Shown: piece after piece, positions 43,760 to 56,300 of the stretch
Position numbering within the stretch: the first letter of the stretch is position 1
Layout of the letters: the number at the start of each line of letters is the position of its first letter
Assembly (NCBI RefSeq): GCF_021917145.1
Contig: NC_061067.1
Span: forward strand, 5,375,874-5,439,873
Reading direction: 5' to 3'
DNA from: Hypomesus transpacificus
Lineage: Eukaryota > Chordata > Actinopteri > Osmeriformes > Osmeridae
Length of the DNA: 64,000 nt
Made by a program: the position numbers and the translations under genes
Notes under the pieces: model-generated
What the model was told of the DNA's origin: nothing
The model's database searches: none
What the model saw: the letters and a program-made list of their open reading frames with translations, nothing else

Positions 43760-43982
43760 CCTATGCTCGGCTATATTTATCGGTACCCCTCACCATAAAA
43801 GGACGCGACTGTGGCTTCGACATTCCGTCGAGTGCCAATATTATTTTTGTTGTTTAGAAGGCTGCCTTGTCTTCTGCTACCGCACCTACCTGTTGCTTTG
43901 CCTGGATTGCAAACTTTATTGGGAACTTTTGGAGTTTAATCACCTGTTCTATCAAATTTAGTTGGAGGCTTTTTTGGCCTAG
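43760..43982 (+). promoter_or_regulatory. myom1: Candidate myom1 muscle promoter and 5' noncoding exon
   Basis: A perfect serum-response CArG box, CCATAAAAGG (43793-43802), which also resembles a TATA box, follows a MEF2-like CTATATTTAT (43771-43780). An E-box CACCTG is near 43941. A strong donor GCCTAG|GTAAGT at 43983 would end a noncoding first exon, joining to an acceptor upstream of the ATG at 44511. The motif combination fits a striated-muscle gene, but the link to myom1 rests on position and motifs only. Confidence 0.45.
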
Positions 43983-44510
43983 GTAAGTGATATTTATTAA
44001 TACCAGACATTCTCAACAACATATCAGACAGTAACGCTGTTTGTAAAGATGCAATTTGAGAATATAACCTTGTTAATGCATTTATACACTGTGTGGAGTA
44101 TGTGCATGTTGATGGGATGTTTGTCTGTTTGCTGTTTAAGTTATGTTGTGCTTGGCTAGGTCCAGTATAAACACTGGTTTGTAATTCACACCTAGTGATT
44201 AAAGAAATCAATGACATGGCATGATACATTATTTAGTGGTACAATTTATAATTCACCTATAAATGATCCGTGTTTAGTGATTTATACTGATTACACATAT
44301 TATATCATGCAATCGGATTGATTTGTAATCATATCAACTGGATTAATTTACTATAATCCCACAGACAGATTGTTACAATGTTTTTCCAAATTAACAATAG
44401 TATTCCAACTGCACTCAATACCACCACTTCCCTACAATAGCTAAGCAGACAGACAGGTAATCGGAGACTTGGGAGATTCAGGGCTTGAGACAGGCACAGC
44501 ATTGTGGAGG

Positions 44511-47142
44511 ATGTCGGGATCCATACCTTTCTACCAGAAGAACCATCGCCACTATGATCGTGGCTACCGCAGCAAGGAGATGGAGTCGGCCGTCAGCCAA
44601 TACCAGGCCAGCAGCAGCAGCTACGCTGCCCGTAGCAGCAGCACCAGCAGGGGGTAAGGAGGAGGGGAGATGCCCTGGAGGCTGAAGGGTCCATTCCTCC
44701 CCACCCACCCACCTACCCAACCCTGTGTCTGAACCGAGGATAGCCCTGCTGCCCCTAACCCTCATTACCCACCTCTTACTTCAGTCAGCTATCTCATCTA
44801 TCCATGTCCCCCCCATGTCTCATTTCACTACTTGGAATCAACTTACCTCTCTCTCCTCCTGTTGGACGGCTCCACCCATTATGTCAGTTCCTTCCTGCCA
44901 TCGCTGAAATCCCAACCTTCCCTCCACCGTCTCCTTTGGCTGAAGCTAAAACCTTTCTGCCGCCTTTAACACCTTATCCACCTACATCTAAACACCCATG
45001 CCAAAATACCTTGGTTCTGTGAATCCTGCATGTTCTCTGAAGTTCCAAGATGTATGATTGCATGTGAGTGTGAGAATGCATCTTCCATGGCTGGCCAGTT
45101 TATGAGACATTTTGCCCCATTTATTTGGTTGTTAGCCTGTTTTTGCTGATCTCTAGCGGGCTGGCGTATTGGATGAGCTTTACAGCAACGCAAGGTTATA
45201 TAATGGCGTGTTATGGTATATGGTATAGACTGAAATAGAGTCTTGACCAGTGAATACCATGCCACAGGGAATGCAGGCTGTGTTGCAGTTTAGTTGGTCA
45301 TCGGAATGCTAAACTAGTTTTTAAGTTCCTTCTCTTAGTATTCACAGAACTAAGTGAGAGATCATCTAACTGAAACATGGTGCTTGAAGCCAGTCATCGA
45401 TGAGTTTACTGGGAGTACTGTACACAGTAATGCTAGATCACCATACAGGATCAGAGTTTAAGACTGACATGCAGATGCAAGATGATAGGGTCACATGGAA
45501 TTCTTGAAACCAATCTTGAAGACTTGGTTTTGTGTCAGCGCTTCAGCTCTTGATTTTGTGTCAGTGCTGCTCTCTGAATGTGATTTGTCTAGACCTGCTG
45601 AGTAAAAAATACTAATTTATATTCAGACACCTTCATGCAAAGACAATGAGAATCTTGCTTTGCTACGTCTACGGTGGCTGAGATAAAGATGAATGGTTTA
45701 GAGTGTTGAGAGTGTTGGGCCTTTCTCATGGGAGCACCTGGCCACTCTTTAAATACACTGGCCATGTCAATTTTCTTAGGAGGTCATGGGGCATTTGTGT
45801 AACTAACAGACATCCCATGGGGACAGCAATGTCATAACAAACTTGAAAATTGAATTGTTGAAAATGTATATTTCAGTTGAGTTCAGAATTGAGATAGTTT
45901 TGGGTTCCTTCCTTTCACAGGCTTGGTGCAGGATTAACCTGTACTCCATTGCCATATGTGGTTATGTCGAGCTCTGCTCAACATGTCGGTTATGTCGAGC
46001 TCTGCTCGACATAATCTGTCTAGATGACTGCTTGTCCAGGCCAGAGATCAGACTGACGTATGGTGTTCTCTGGAGTAAGGGTCAGAATCAGGCTGGACAT
46101 ACACAGAGCCAGATGAAGAAAGGAGAGATTGTAAAGAGAGATAGTAATGTGGACATTTCCCAATGTGGAGTCTGTCTTAACAGGAAGACCTCTGGAGAGG
46201 TGAGAAAAAGCAAGCTTGACCTCTGATCCTCATGTTTACGAGAAGTTCTGTCATCATGTCCACAATCCAACACAGAGGAGATAGCTTGTTATTCCTGTCT
46301 TTATCCCTTCCTCCATTCTCCTGGATCTATTTAAAAGAGAGTGCACATAGAGGGACATTGTTGTGGCTGGTATGTCAGGGCCATGAAGGGCTTTTATAAG
46401 TGTGCTTTGTATACTGTACACTAATGGAAATATTGTATGACTTTTGCAGACTTTGATTGTAGCGTTGTGAATTATAGTGGAGAAGCATGCAGTTATTTTA
46501 CAAATGCATATCTCTACTATTAGTACTGAATTACATAGTTTTATCTTCCTTGGTGGCCATGTTCGATCATGTTCTCATCTTATTGGCTAAACCCGCTTCC
46601 CTTCTTCCCATTAATACATCCCATAATATTTCAAAGACTTCATTTAACCCCCAGTTCTCTTATGTTGTAGTGGTTAACAGTGTCCTGTAACGTGTCTTAG
46701 TCTTAGAGTGTCTTCCTACTCTGGGCTGGAGGAAAGCAGACTGAGCCCAATACCCAAGAGATCCAAGCCCACCTACCTGGCTGTGGACAGAGACAATCAA
46801 ATTATTGGCTATGTAGTGCCCATCTTCAGGGGCAGGTAAATGACCTCTGAACCTAGGTGGGGGTGGAGTGGGATACACAGTTACAGTAATGGCTTGATCT
46901 GCGAGAGTTTTGTGAACATGACTTGACAAACCCACCTCCTCCGTCCTACTCGGATCTGCCCCCATAGTCAGGAGTTTGCAAGTGGGCTCTCTGACACAGA
47001 GGAGGCCAGGATGAAGGAGAGCGCTGGGCACATGGCCCGGAGGAACCTGTTCACCAGTGGGTTGGAGATGGAGAGGACTGAACAGAGCTCCAGGAAGACG
47101 GCCATGCGCGAGTCAGCCGAGCGCATCTCTCTGAGCAAAAGG
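44511..47142 (+). CDS. myom1: myom1 exons 1-3: N-terminal head (My1)
   Basis: Exons 44511-44653, 46707-46835 and 46968-47142 encode about 149 residues. They contain the FYQKNHRHYDRGYRSKE start, a Ser-rich stretch, PIPKRSKP, VVPIFRGSQEFASGLSDTEE and ESAERISLSKR. All parallel the mammalian myosin-binding head, but it is much shorter because the KQSTAS-type repeats of mammals are absent. The exon 3 acceptor is placed at CCCCATAG (46967), which keeps phase and alignment; the later CAG breaks it. Intron 1 (2.05 kb) holds a 28-bp tandem repeat but no other gene. Confidence 0.85.
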
Positions 47143-50100
47143 GTTAGTGCAGGAGTACTGCTTTGTTTCATCATAAAGAGAAGGATTTTTCTTGTGACGT
47201 CATAGAGAGAGATCTTTGTGACATCTAACAAGACAATGGCTTTGTGACATCATGGTAGATGGAATTCTCCTTTTGTGACATCATAGAGGGAAGAGTTTCT
47301 TCTTAGAAACATTTTGTTCTGACTTCCAAGTGAGGTCATAAAATAGTATGATAGTGGTAAAGGACTGTTATGAATATGTTATAATTATGGGATTATTCCT
47401 TGAAGACAAGAATGAGCAAAGCAACGCTCCATGTACATGGCACAAACGACAGTCTAGTGTGACTTTGTTTGTTATCATTTTACTCTGCTCAGGTTTCCCC
47501 CTCAGGGGTTATTTGTGTTTCTCATTAAAATGATTGTGTCAAAGATCCTGCCCCAGTCATACGAATCAAAAGAGCCACTGTGACCCCCAGAGTGGGACAC
47601 CCTGCATTTAGCCTGTCCTTCCCTTGCCAACGAGCCCTGTTACTGGGTGAGACATTCCTTGCCTGATCAGGTTTCTTAAGACACAGGAAGTTGTGTCCAG
47701 GGAGTGTTGTCAGATGATGTGTTAAGGGTTATTGGAGGCAAGAGGAGGTGTCCCCAAGCCCATAGCTATTCTGTGGTTATAGATGTTGCCTGGGAACAGT
47801 GCCACACAGAGACAGATGCACGTAGTTGGCATGTCGCAAAAATATTTCTTGAGGCCCATTTCCAAGAAGGAGCCTTAAAAATGCTTTGTCTTTGCTTTGA
47901 GTATGCATTGTGAATTCCTTGTCAGTGTTCAAGAATTGGTTTTAACATGTTCTTGGGTTTTGGTGTTTGGTTGGGGTCAAGGAAATGTGAGTGTTTTCTA
48001 TGTAGTAACTAAATTGACCTAATCACCACGGTGTCTTCAGATTCATGAAAACGAGGAGTATCACAAGCGCATGAACGAGGACAGCCTGATGCATACCCCA
48101 GAGTTTGTGATTAAGCCTCGCTCCCACACCGTGTGGGAGAAGCAGTGCGTACGTCTGCACTGCACTGTCTCCGGGTGGCCCGACCCAAGAGTAGTTTGGT
48201 GAGTGTACAACCCCCCCCCCCCTCCAACACACACACCACACCACACACACACACACATACAGTACACACACATGCACACCCACACACATTCTCTCTTTCT
48301 CCCTCTCTCTGTCCTCACACTCTAACTTTTCAGCTTTGACTATTTACATTTGTTTCCCTCCTTTTTTACATGTCTGGTTTCGTTCCTTCTTCTTCTTTCC
48401 TTCTGTCTACTTTCGACAACAAGGTACAAAAACAATGTGACAATTGACCCCCTTGCCCAACCGGGCAAGTACAAGCTCGTCAGCAGCTATAATGTGCACT
48501 CACTGGAGATCAACAGGTAGGCCAGCGGCTGTTGTTGTGCATTAACACGTACTCTGAAACAAGCCACAGCCATCTCTGAGTGGGGTATATCATTCCTGTG
48601 ATGTCACCACATCATCCTAGCATCCATTAATGGTGCAACCAGACCTCCGTAGGAGTAGGTTTTGGTAGCTTTGTGTGTGAGCGGGCAGGTCAGACTGATG
48701 GCTAAGGGACAGTCGTGTCATATGTCACACCATAGGTACAGAGAGATGTCTGTCTGTTGTCTGTCCGTCCGTTCGAAGGGTTTGACGAGACGGGATCTTT
48801 GGAGCCTTTTCTCGTCTCACCTTTCGATAACAAAGAGGTCGTCTAAACATAGACTGCGGAGGTCTCTGGAGATATGTGGCCTGTTTTAGATCACTTCACA
48901 CTGGACTGAACACTTGAGAAAGCGCCCTTGGGTATAGATGCATGTTTAAGGTCCACAAAGATATTAGGTGGCAAGTCATTAGTTAATGGAAAGTAACATT
49001 ATAGCTGAAACCACGGTGCATTAGAGGACACACTGTAACCACCTCGTACAAATAACACCTAGCGACTGATGCGTATGACATCATTAGCAGAGGTTATTTA
49101 TTTCCAGAGTATTTGCGGCCTGGAGTCCTGGTACACATTACAGTCCTGGCTCACATAGTTGTGTGTGATTTAAGTGAGTCGGATGGGAGGGGGCCCAAGG
49201 GGTTATTTGTGGGCTACACGTGAGCCAGTGCATAAAGAGACAGAACGTGTGTATCCTGAACATCACCTGTTTCCCGCTGATCTTTCAGATGTGACTTTGA
49301 TGACACGGCACAGTATCGTGCGTCTGCCATGAATTCCAAAGGAGAGCTCTCCGCCTTCGCTTCTGTCGTTGTTAAGAGTATGTTTGAACAAAATTCCCAA
49401 CTCTTACTATTTTCAGGATATCATATACAGTAGATACTAGATAGATACAGTAGATATAGTAAATCAAATCTCTTATCATAAAAATGTTTACGTCATTCCT
49501 CTCCTTTAGACCCATGCCTTCGATTATATGAACTCGTTGGCCCTATTCCTACTGTAGATTCGCCCAGTCTCCCATTGTTGAAACTAGATTGTTAGTTACC
49601 AAAGTTCCTCAAAAAGAAGCATAAACACTGTTCTTCTGCGTGTCCTCAGGATTCAAGGGAGAAGTGGATGAAGCTCTCCCTTCACCCAGATGTAAGTCAG
49701 GATGTTCTGTAACTGCCAAACATGACTCATCAACATAACATCATTCATGTACAGTAGGCTGTATGCTGTTGTATGGTTGTGGAGGTCAGGGGAGGGTGGG
49801 GACAGGGGGGATGCCTTGGGTGCTACTAACCTAACCGCTTCTTTGTTCTTCTGACACTGGTGGGCGCAGCAAGTGCAGCAAGCGGTTCTGAAGGTAACAG
49901 GGCCACCTCTGGTTTGATTACGTTTTGATCAACTGTTGGTGTATTCACAGACTGTCTCAACGTGTATCTGCATGGTCACTTTGTTGTGCATCTGTTTGAA
50001 AGTATTCTTTTTTGTGACTTTGATAGTATAATCAAATCATAATTTGCCTGGGATCAGTCCACAGCCAGTTCCCCCTTCTCTTTTTTGTTTGTAAAATATG

Positions 50101-53100
50101 ATACTTTAAATATATATATGAAGTTTGAATATATATATGGATATGCTAAATATACTGTATGTTGTTTACACGCAATATGAATATACACAAAATGTGATGT
50201 TTTTGGAATGAGAATTTACTGCATAATGATACAGTTAAACTGTACATGAACTAAAGCCTACTTAAAAATAAATGCTCTTTAATCTCTGAATATAATATCA
50301 CACAATGTGTGAATCAGCTATTCCTGCAAATCAAATACATAGATATGAATCCATCCAGTTCAGAAAGTAATGAAGAATCTCTTCCATGGCAGGTTTATAT
50401 GAGGGACACACCTACCTATCACACCTTTCAAATTGAATAACGACAACCCTAACTACATGCAGTGGATGGTCGGATGTGGAAAGTCTTTAACTCCAACTAG
50501 GATTTGGTCCATGTGTACCACGTGCATTGCTCTCTGTGCTGCATGACTGTGTGCTCCCTGTTCACCTCCGTTTTGTTTGTGGACACCTTGTCAAGTCTCT
50601 GTCCCCGAACACTGTTGTCGTGTTGTCTCTGTGTAGGCCTGGGGGTGACTGAAGAAGCCCCTTAAACAGTTGTCTGTTGAGAAGTTGTGCCTGTGTGGCA
50701 TTCTTTGAGTCTTTTTCTCTTTTGATGGAATGGAAGAGTGGTTATTGGTTATTGAAGAGTGGTTTGGCTGAACTTAATGAAGACGTTTGACTTTGTAGCC
50801 AGTATATCTTACCATGACAGGTCACCTGACCAATGTTCATTCGTCCCTTTATGCGATATGAATGTTTATATTTCAGTTTAGCCATCTGAGATGTGTGTGT
50901 GTGTGTGTCTGTGTCACACACACACACACAGCTGCATGGCGGACGTGTCTCCTCACCTGAACCCTTAATAACCTTGCGTCTTTTCGTCCTTCAGACGGCA
51001 TCGTGTCTGAATATGGCATCACCTTCCAGACCCATATTGTGGAGAAGTTTGACGTGTCGTTCGGCCGGGAGGGGGAGACCCTGAGCCTGGGCTGCACTGT
51101 CATCATCTACCCCAACCTCCAGCGCTACCAGCCTGAGGTGCAGTGGTACAGAGACGGTAGGTAGAAGGTTCCCAGCCAAGGGTTTCTTTTGCGGTGCAAA
51201 GTACTGAACAGTCTTAAATGCCCCTTGAACACCCTTGAATAATTGGCCAAAGTTCATCAATGAAACTAACATCAATAGCAAGCCCAGCTCCTTCTTTATT
51301 GTTATCATAAACCGTTTGTATCAAGAGTTACAATTTCACAACTGAGTATTCAGGTATTTATAGTTATTTGAATGGTTCTAGTGATTATGGCATTTGATCC
51401 ATAATCTTCTAATGCAGCTAGCGTCTTGAGAATGGGACTGGTGGTGTACGCTGGTGCACACGTCTTGGCTGGGACGTGTCCCAGAGTTGTCATCTGTGTG
51501 ATGCATCAGTCCACTGATACACTCCTCTCCATGTCTGAGACCCACTCAGTGCTGACAGGCGCAAACTCATAGAAATACAACCCTATACTCCGACATGCAC
51601 TGTACTTGATGACTTGTGTGTGCGCTGATTCATGCCTATTTGAAGTGCTAATGTACACACTAACCTTGTCTACTGATACAGTGGGCTTGCACAATTCATA
51701 TCCAAAGGAAGACAGTGAAGGAGTGCTTAAAAAGTTCCCTTTTCTTGCGAAAATATCAAAATAAATACATAAACGTAGTCTTAGATGAATCTGCGTGCCT
51801 TCTGCATTAGTGTGCCAGTAGAACATATCTACAACATTTAGAACGTTTTTTTACACAGTCCTGTATCTGCCATCAAATACTGTTTTCTACAATTTTCTTC
51901 TGTGTCTACCAGACGTTCTCCTGTCTCCCTCCAAGTGGACCCACATGCACTGGAGTGGCGACCGGGCCACCATTACCCTGACACACCTGAACAAGGAGGA
52001 TGAGGGGCTGTACACGCTGCGCATCACCACCAAGAGTGGCTATGAGACCCACTCTGCCTACGTCTTCGTCAGAGGTGTGGACCTGAGTAGAAAAGAACAG
52101 GCCCTTCATGTCCTGTGATGTTCATGGATGTACTTGTTCATGGACATACATCACAGAAAGTAGTGTTCCTGCTTCTTGTTGGCCCCTCTCTCTGTTGCCA
52201 TGTGTCATGTGTGATTAACACGACCACGGTCAAAGTCACAGCAGATAACAGTGGAGTCACGGCCTGTGTGTGTGCGTGTGTGTGTGTGTGAGAGTGATCC
52301 CACATGGAGTTTGTAGCTGAGCCATACTGGCGTCAGCTTTTAAATCCCACTTTCCCACACAATGGAAATCTGTCAATTTACGACCCTAGAGGTCAAACCC
52401 TCTGAACTGTCATCCTCTCAACAGGCATCTGTCTTTCTAACTACGGAAAAAGTGATACTGTACGTCTGGCCAAAATATTTATCTGTGAATGTTAGCCTGT
52501 ACAACGGGACTGACCTTCTCTGTTTCATGGTGTCCATACGCCTGCTGTTAGGGGAGACAGTGAGTGTAAGCGTGATGAAAATAGGTCCTATTCACTCTCT
52601 AACCTTTCAGAGGCCAGGTACAGTGTGTCTGGTAGCTAGCTATACTAGACCAAGCTAGCTAAGCAATTCTCAGTCAACTCACGGAGTGTGGATAGGACTG
52701 AACAGAGTTTACAGCAAATGCATGTTTCCAGATTAAAGTATTTTAAAAACGAGACGCACATGTTCTCACATTTCCCAATCTTTCCCAGTACTTCCCCTGA
52801 CTAAAACATGCAACAAGCACACATAGACCACCCGCCTTGCCGTCAATATACACACGCTCAACACGTACATTAACACTCAATGCACATGATAGCCAGTGAT
52901 TTTAAATACTCCTTGAATCACCACCTAAGTGACCACTGACTTAATGAAGGATCTGCCATGTTATGTCTCTTTAAAAGTCTCCACTCCGATCCTCTTACGT
53001 CTATGGAGATGGCTGTTGCTAAATCCGTCCCCCCCCCCACACCCCTTCTGTGGGATGCCTCAGAGGGGGGGATCAAGACCAGTAGCATTTCTGGACCTCA

Positions 53101-53272
53101 GCCTTGGCGCACCTCAGTCCATTGCACTGTACACTGGAAACCAGACACCAGACACAGAGTCCTACCACTGTGTACCACACAGAAACATATTAGGGATTTA
53201 TTCTTGTGTTTTAGACTGGATGTGTGTGTGTCTGTCTGTGGTTATATTTGTGTTTCTGTTAGTGTGTGTGTG

Positions 53273-53315
<43 letters not shown>

Positions 53316-56300
53316 GACAAAGATCGTTGTTCCTACAGACTAACACACACATTGTAAAGGACTAATAAACATTTACATGTTTAGTCATTTATGTACTCTA
53401 CTGTACAAACAGTACAGTTTAACTCACACAGTAGAGTGTAACTCACACAGTACAGTTTAACTCACACAGTGCAGTGTAACTCACACAGTACAGTTTAACT
53501 CACACAGTACAGTGTAACTCACACAGTACAGTGTAACTCACAACCCTAACATTCCTCACAAGTGAGTGTGTCTTCCTGCGGTCAGATGCTGATGCGGAGA
53601 TGGAGGGGGCCCCTGGTGCTCCTCTGGACGTGCGCTGTCAGGACGCCAACAAGGACTACGTCATCGTCACCTGGAAGCAGCCAGCGGTGGACAGAGGAAG
53701 CTCAATCATGGGATATTTTGTGGACAGGTCAGTCTTAGGACATGTCATAGGTCAGAGTTTTGGGTGTGCTCTAACATTGATTTGCTAGCCTTTATTACCC
53801 CCAATTTGCTCTTTTACATGAACTAGAGGCTATGAATCGGTTTGTAGATATCAACCAGAGGTTGGCACTCGGTTGGCACTCGGTTGGCACATCCACCCTC
53901 TCAGCTTTTGTTCCTCCTTTTCAGATGTGAGGTTGGCACTACCCACTGGAGCCAGTGTAATGACACCCCCATCAAGTTTGCCCGCTTCCCCGTGACCGGT
54001 CTGGTCGAGGGGCGTTCCTACATGTTCCGCGTCCGCGCTGTAAACAAGTCCGGCATGAGCCGCCCATCCCGCGCCTCCGAGCCCGTGGCCGCCATGGACC
54101 CTGGTGACCGCGCCCGCATGAGAGGTATGCCCAACACCGTAAACCCCATGTCAGGCAAACTGATTGGAACCGCTAATCTTACATCAGTCATACCAGGATA
54201 CAGCAGGCTTTGCAGAGTCTGGTTAGATGAAGGTTAAAATGAAAATGAATGAAACTATGGCCCTGACATCCTCTCCTGTGTAGATGGAAAACAGTATTAG
54301 ACGCATGTGTCTATAGTCCCTTTTACACCTGTATCCTCTAAGGAACCTCTGCCCCCTGGACCGGTCAGATCATCGTGACTGAGGAGGAGCCTGCTGGTAA
54401 GAAATACTTACTGCATGAAGGCCTCCATTTTTAGAATGAATATTTACAGTAAAATTATCATATTGAAGCTGATGTGAGCCTGTAAGTGTTAGCAACCGTT
54501 TAACGGGCAACCGTTTTGGCAGTAACGTGGTCAGTAACTTACCTTAATGGGTGAGTGGGTGTACCTTGAACGTTTGAGCGTGTCCTTGCAGAGGGCGTGG
54601 TTCCCGGTGTTCCAGTTGGGCTGGAGGTGACTGAGGCCACCAAGAACTACGTGGTTCTGAGCTGGAAGCCTCCTGGTGAGAGAGGCCATGAGGGCGTCAT
54701 GTACTACGTGGAGAAGGTAAGATCTGACGCCTGGTCTTCAGAACACAGCCTTAAGCTGTTCAGTACTACAAACACCACGTTCACCCAAGGACATATTTAT
54801 AATAAATGTCATGTTTTACATTATTACCTTTTTTCTGTATTTCTATATTACTACTCGAGAGTTCTAGAATCAGCGATAACCCAATTGTAAATGTTGTTTT
54901 CCAGTGTGTGTCTGGCACCGACAGCTGGCAGAGGGTGAACACAGAGATCCCGGTTAAGTCTCCCCGCTTCGCTCTGTTCGACCTGGCCGAGGGGAAGTCA
55001 TACAGCTTCCGTGTGCGCTGCTGCAACTCTGCTGGCGTGGGCGAGCCCTCCAGCCCCACCGAGCCCACCACTGTGGGAGACCAGCTGGGTGAGGGGTCAA
55101 AGGTTGCACATCAACCCTAGGGCTGGCGCATACACAATCACAAGATCAAAATCGTAAGGCCTCCAATCTGCCCTTGGCTTGCCCTTGGAGTTTGGTGTCA
55201 GTCCTTAAACTCAAATCTAAATTAAAAGTTCACTCTATTACATTCAGCTATATCTAATCCAATATGTCATTTCTGTCCCCAGATATCCCAGCTCCCCCTG
55301 GTCGTGTGGTGCCCATCAGGAACACGGACACATCCGTGGTGGTGTCTTGGGAGGCGTCCCGTGAGGCCAAGGAGCTGGTGGGATACTACATTGAGGCCAG
55401 CATTGTGGGCAGCAACGTCTGGGAGCCCTGCAACAACAAGCCTGTCAAAGCAACCAGGTACGGCAGGGTCACATTTGCCATGCAGTGCTCTCTGGAAGGA
55501 ACACCTCTCAGGAAAACACTTTGACCTTTCACTTTCCACGTGGAACCTTCTTCTTAGATATAGGCTCCAGCTAGAACCATCTCAACAATGAAAAGCTACA
55601 CAAGTAACCACAACATCTCCTTGAGGGTTGTTTCACAAGGTCAATTGTGTGTTTCGAAACCTTTTTCCATTTATGTAAACCGCACTCCTTTCCCTCCAAT
55701 GTAGCCTGCCCTCTGTATGGTCAACAGGTGCATTACAAGTAAATGGTGACATTGCATTCATGACGTGTTCAGGTTCATCTGCCACGGTCTGGTCACAGGA
55801 GAGACCTACGTGTTCAAGGTGAAGGCTGTGAACGCTGCAGGGCTCAGCGAGAGCTCTCAGGAGTCTGAGCCTATTGAGGTGAAGGCTGCTATTGGTGAGT
55901 GAGACCCACTAAGGGGGTCACCTGAGACTTACAAAAGAGGGCAGAATAGTCAAAGATTTCTTATTATAATGACTTATTTTTGTTATATTGACATTCATGT
56001 GGATTAAAAGTAGGCCTTCATATTTTTAACGAACAGGATTAATCTAGAAGTTGATGTTAGTAAGGTTTTGTCTCGACACCATGAAGGGATGTCATGTATC
56101 TCAAGTACCATGTGGATTATCTCTGTCCATTAAGACGTGTTCCTTCAGCTCTGTGTCCCCATCCGCATCTACACGTTGTTCTCTCCATTGGTTCTATGGT
56201 TTTACTCTGTCACTCCACCACTTCCTCCTTCTCCTCCGCCGTCACGTTGTACCGCACCGTAGTAACCGTGTAAGCCACACCCACCATCCCGTTGAGACCC

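Larger units (their letters stand above)
52075..53585. other. myom1 intron 10 with a 38-G run and a 19-bp minisatellite
   Basis: A 1.5-kb intron without recognisable exons. Its distal half carries the long G homopolymer and the minisatellite described separately, both within 320 bases of the next exon. Confidence 0.7.
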
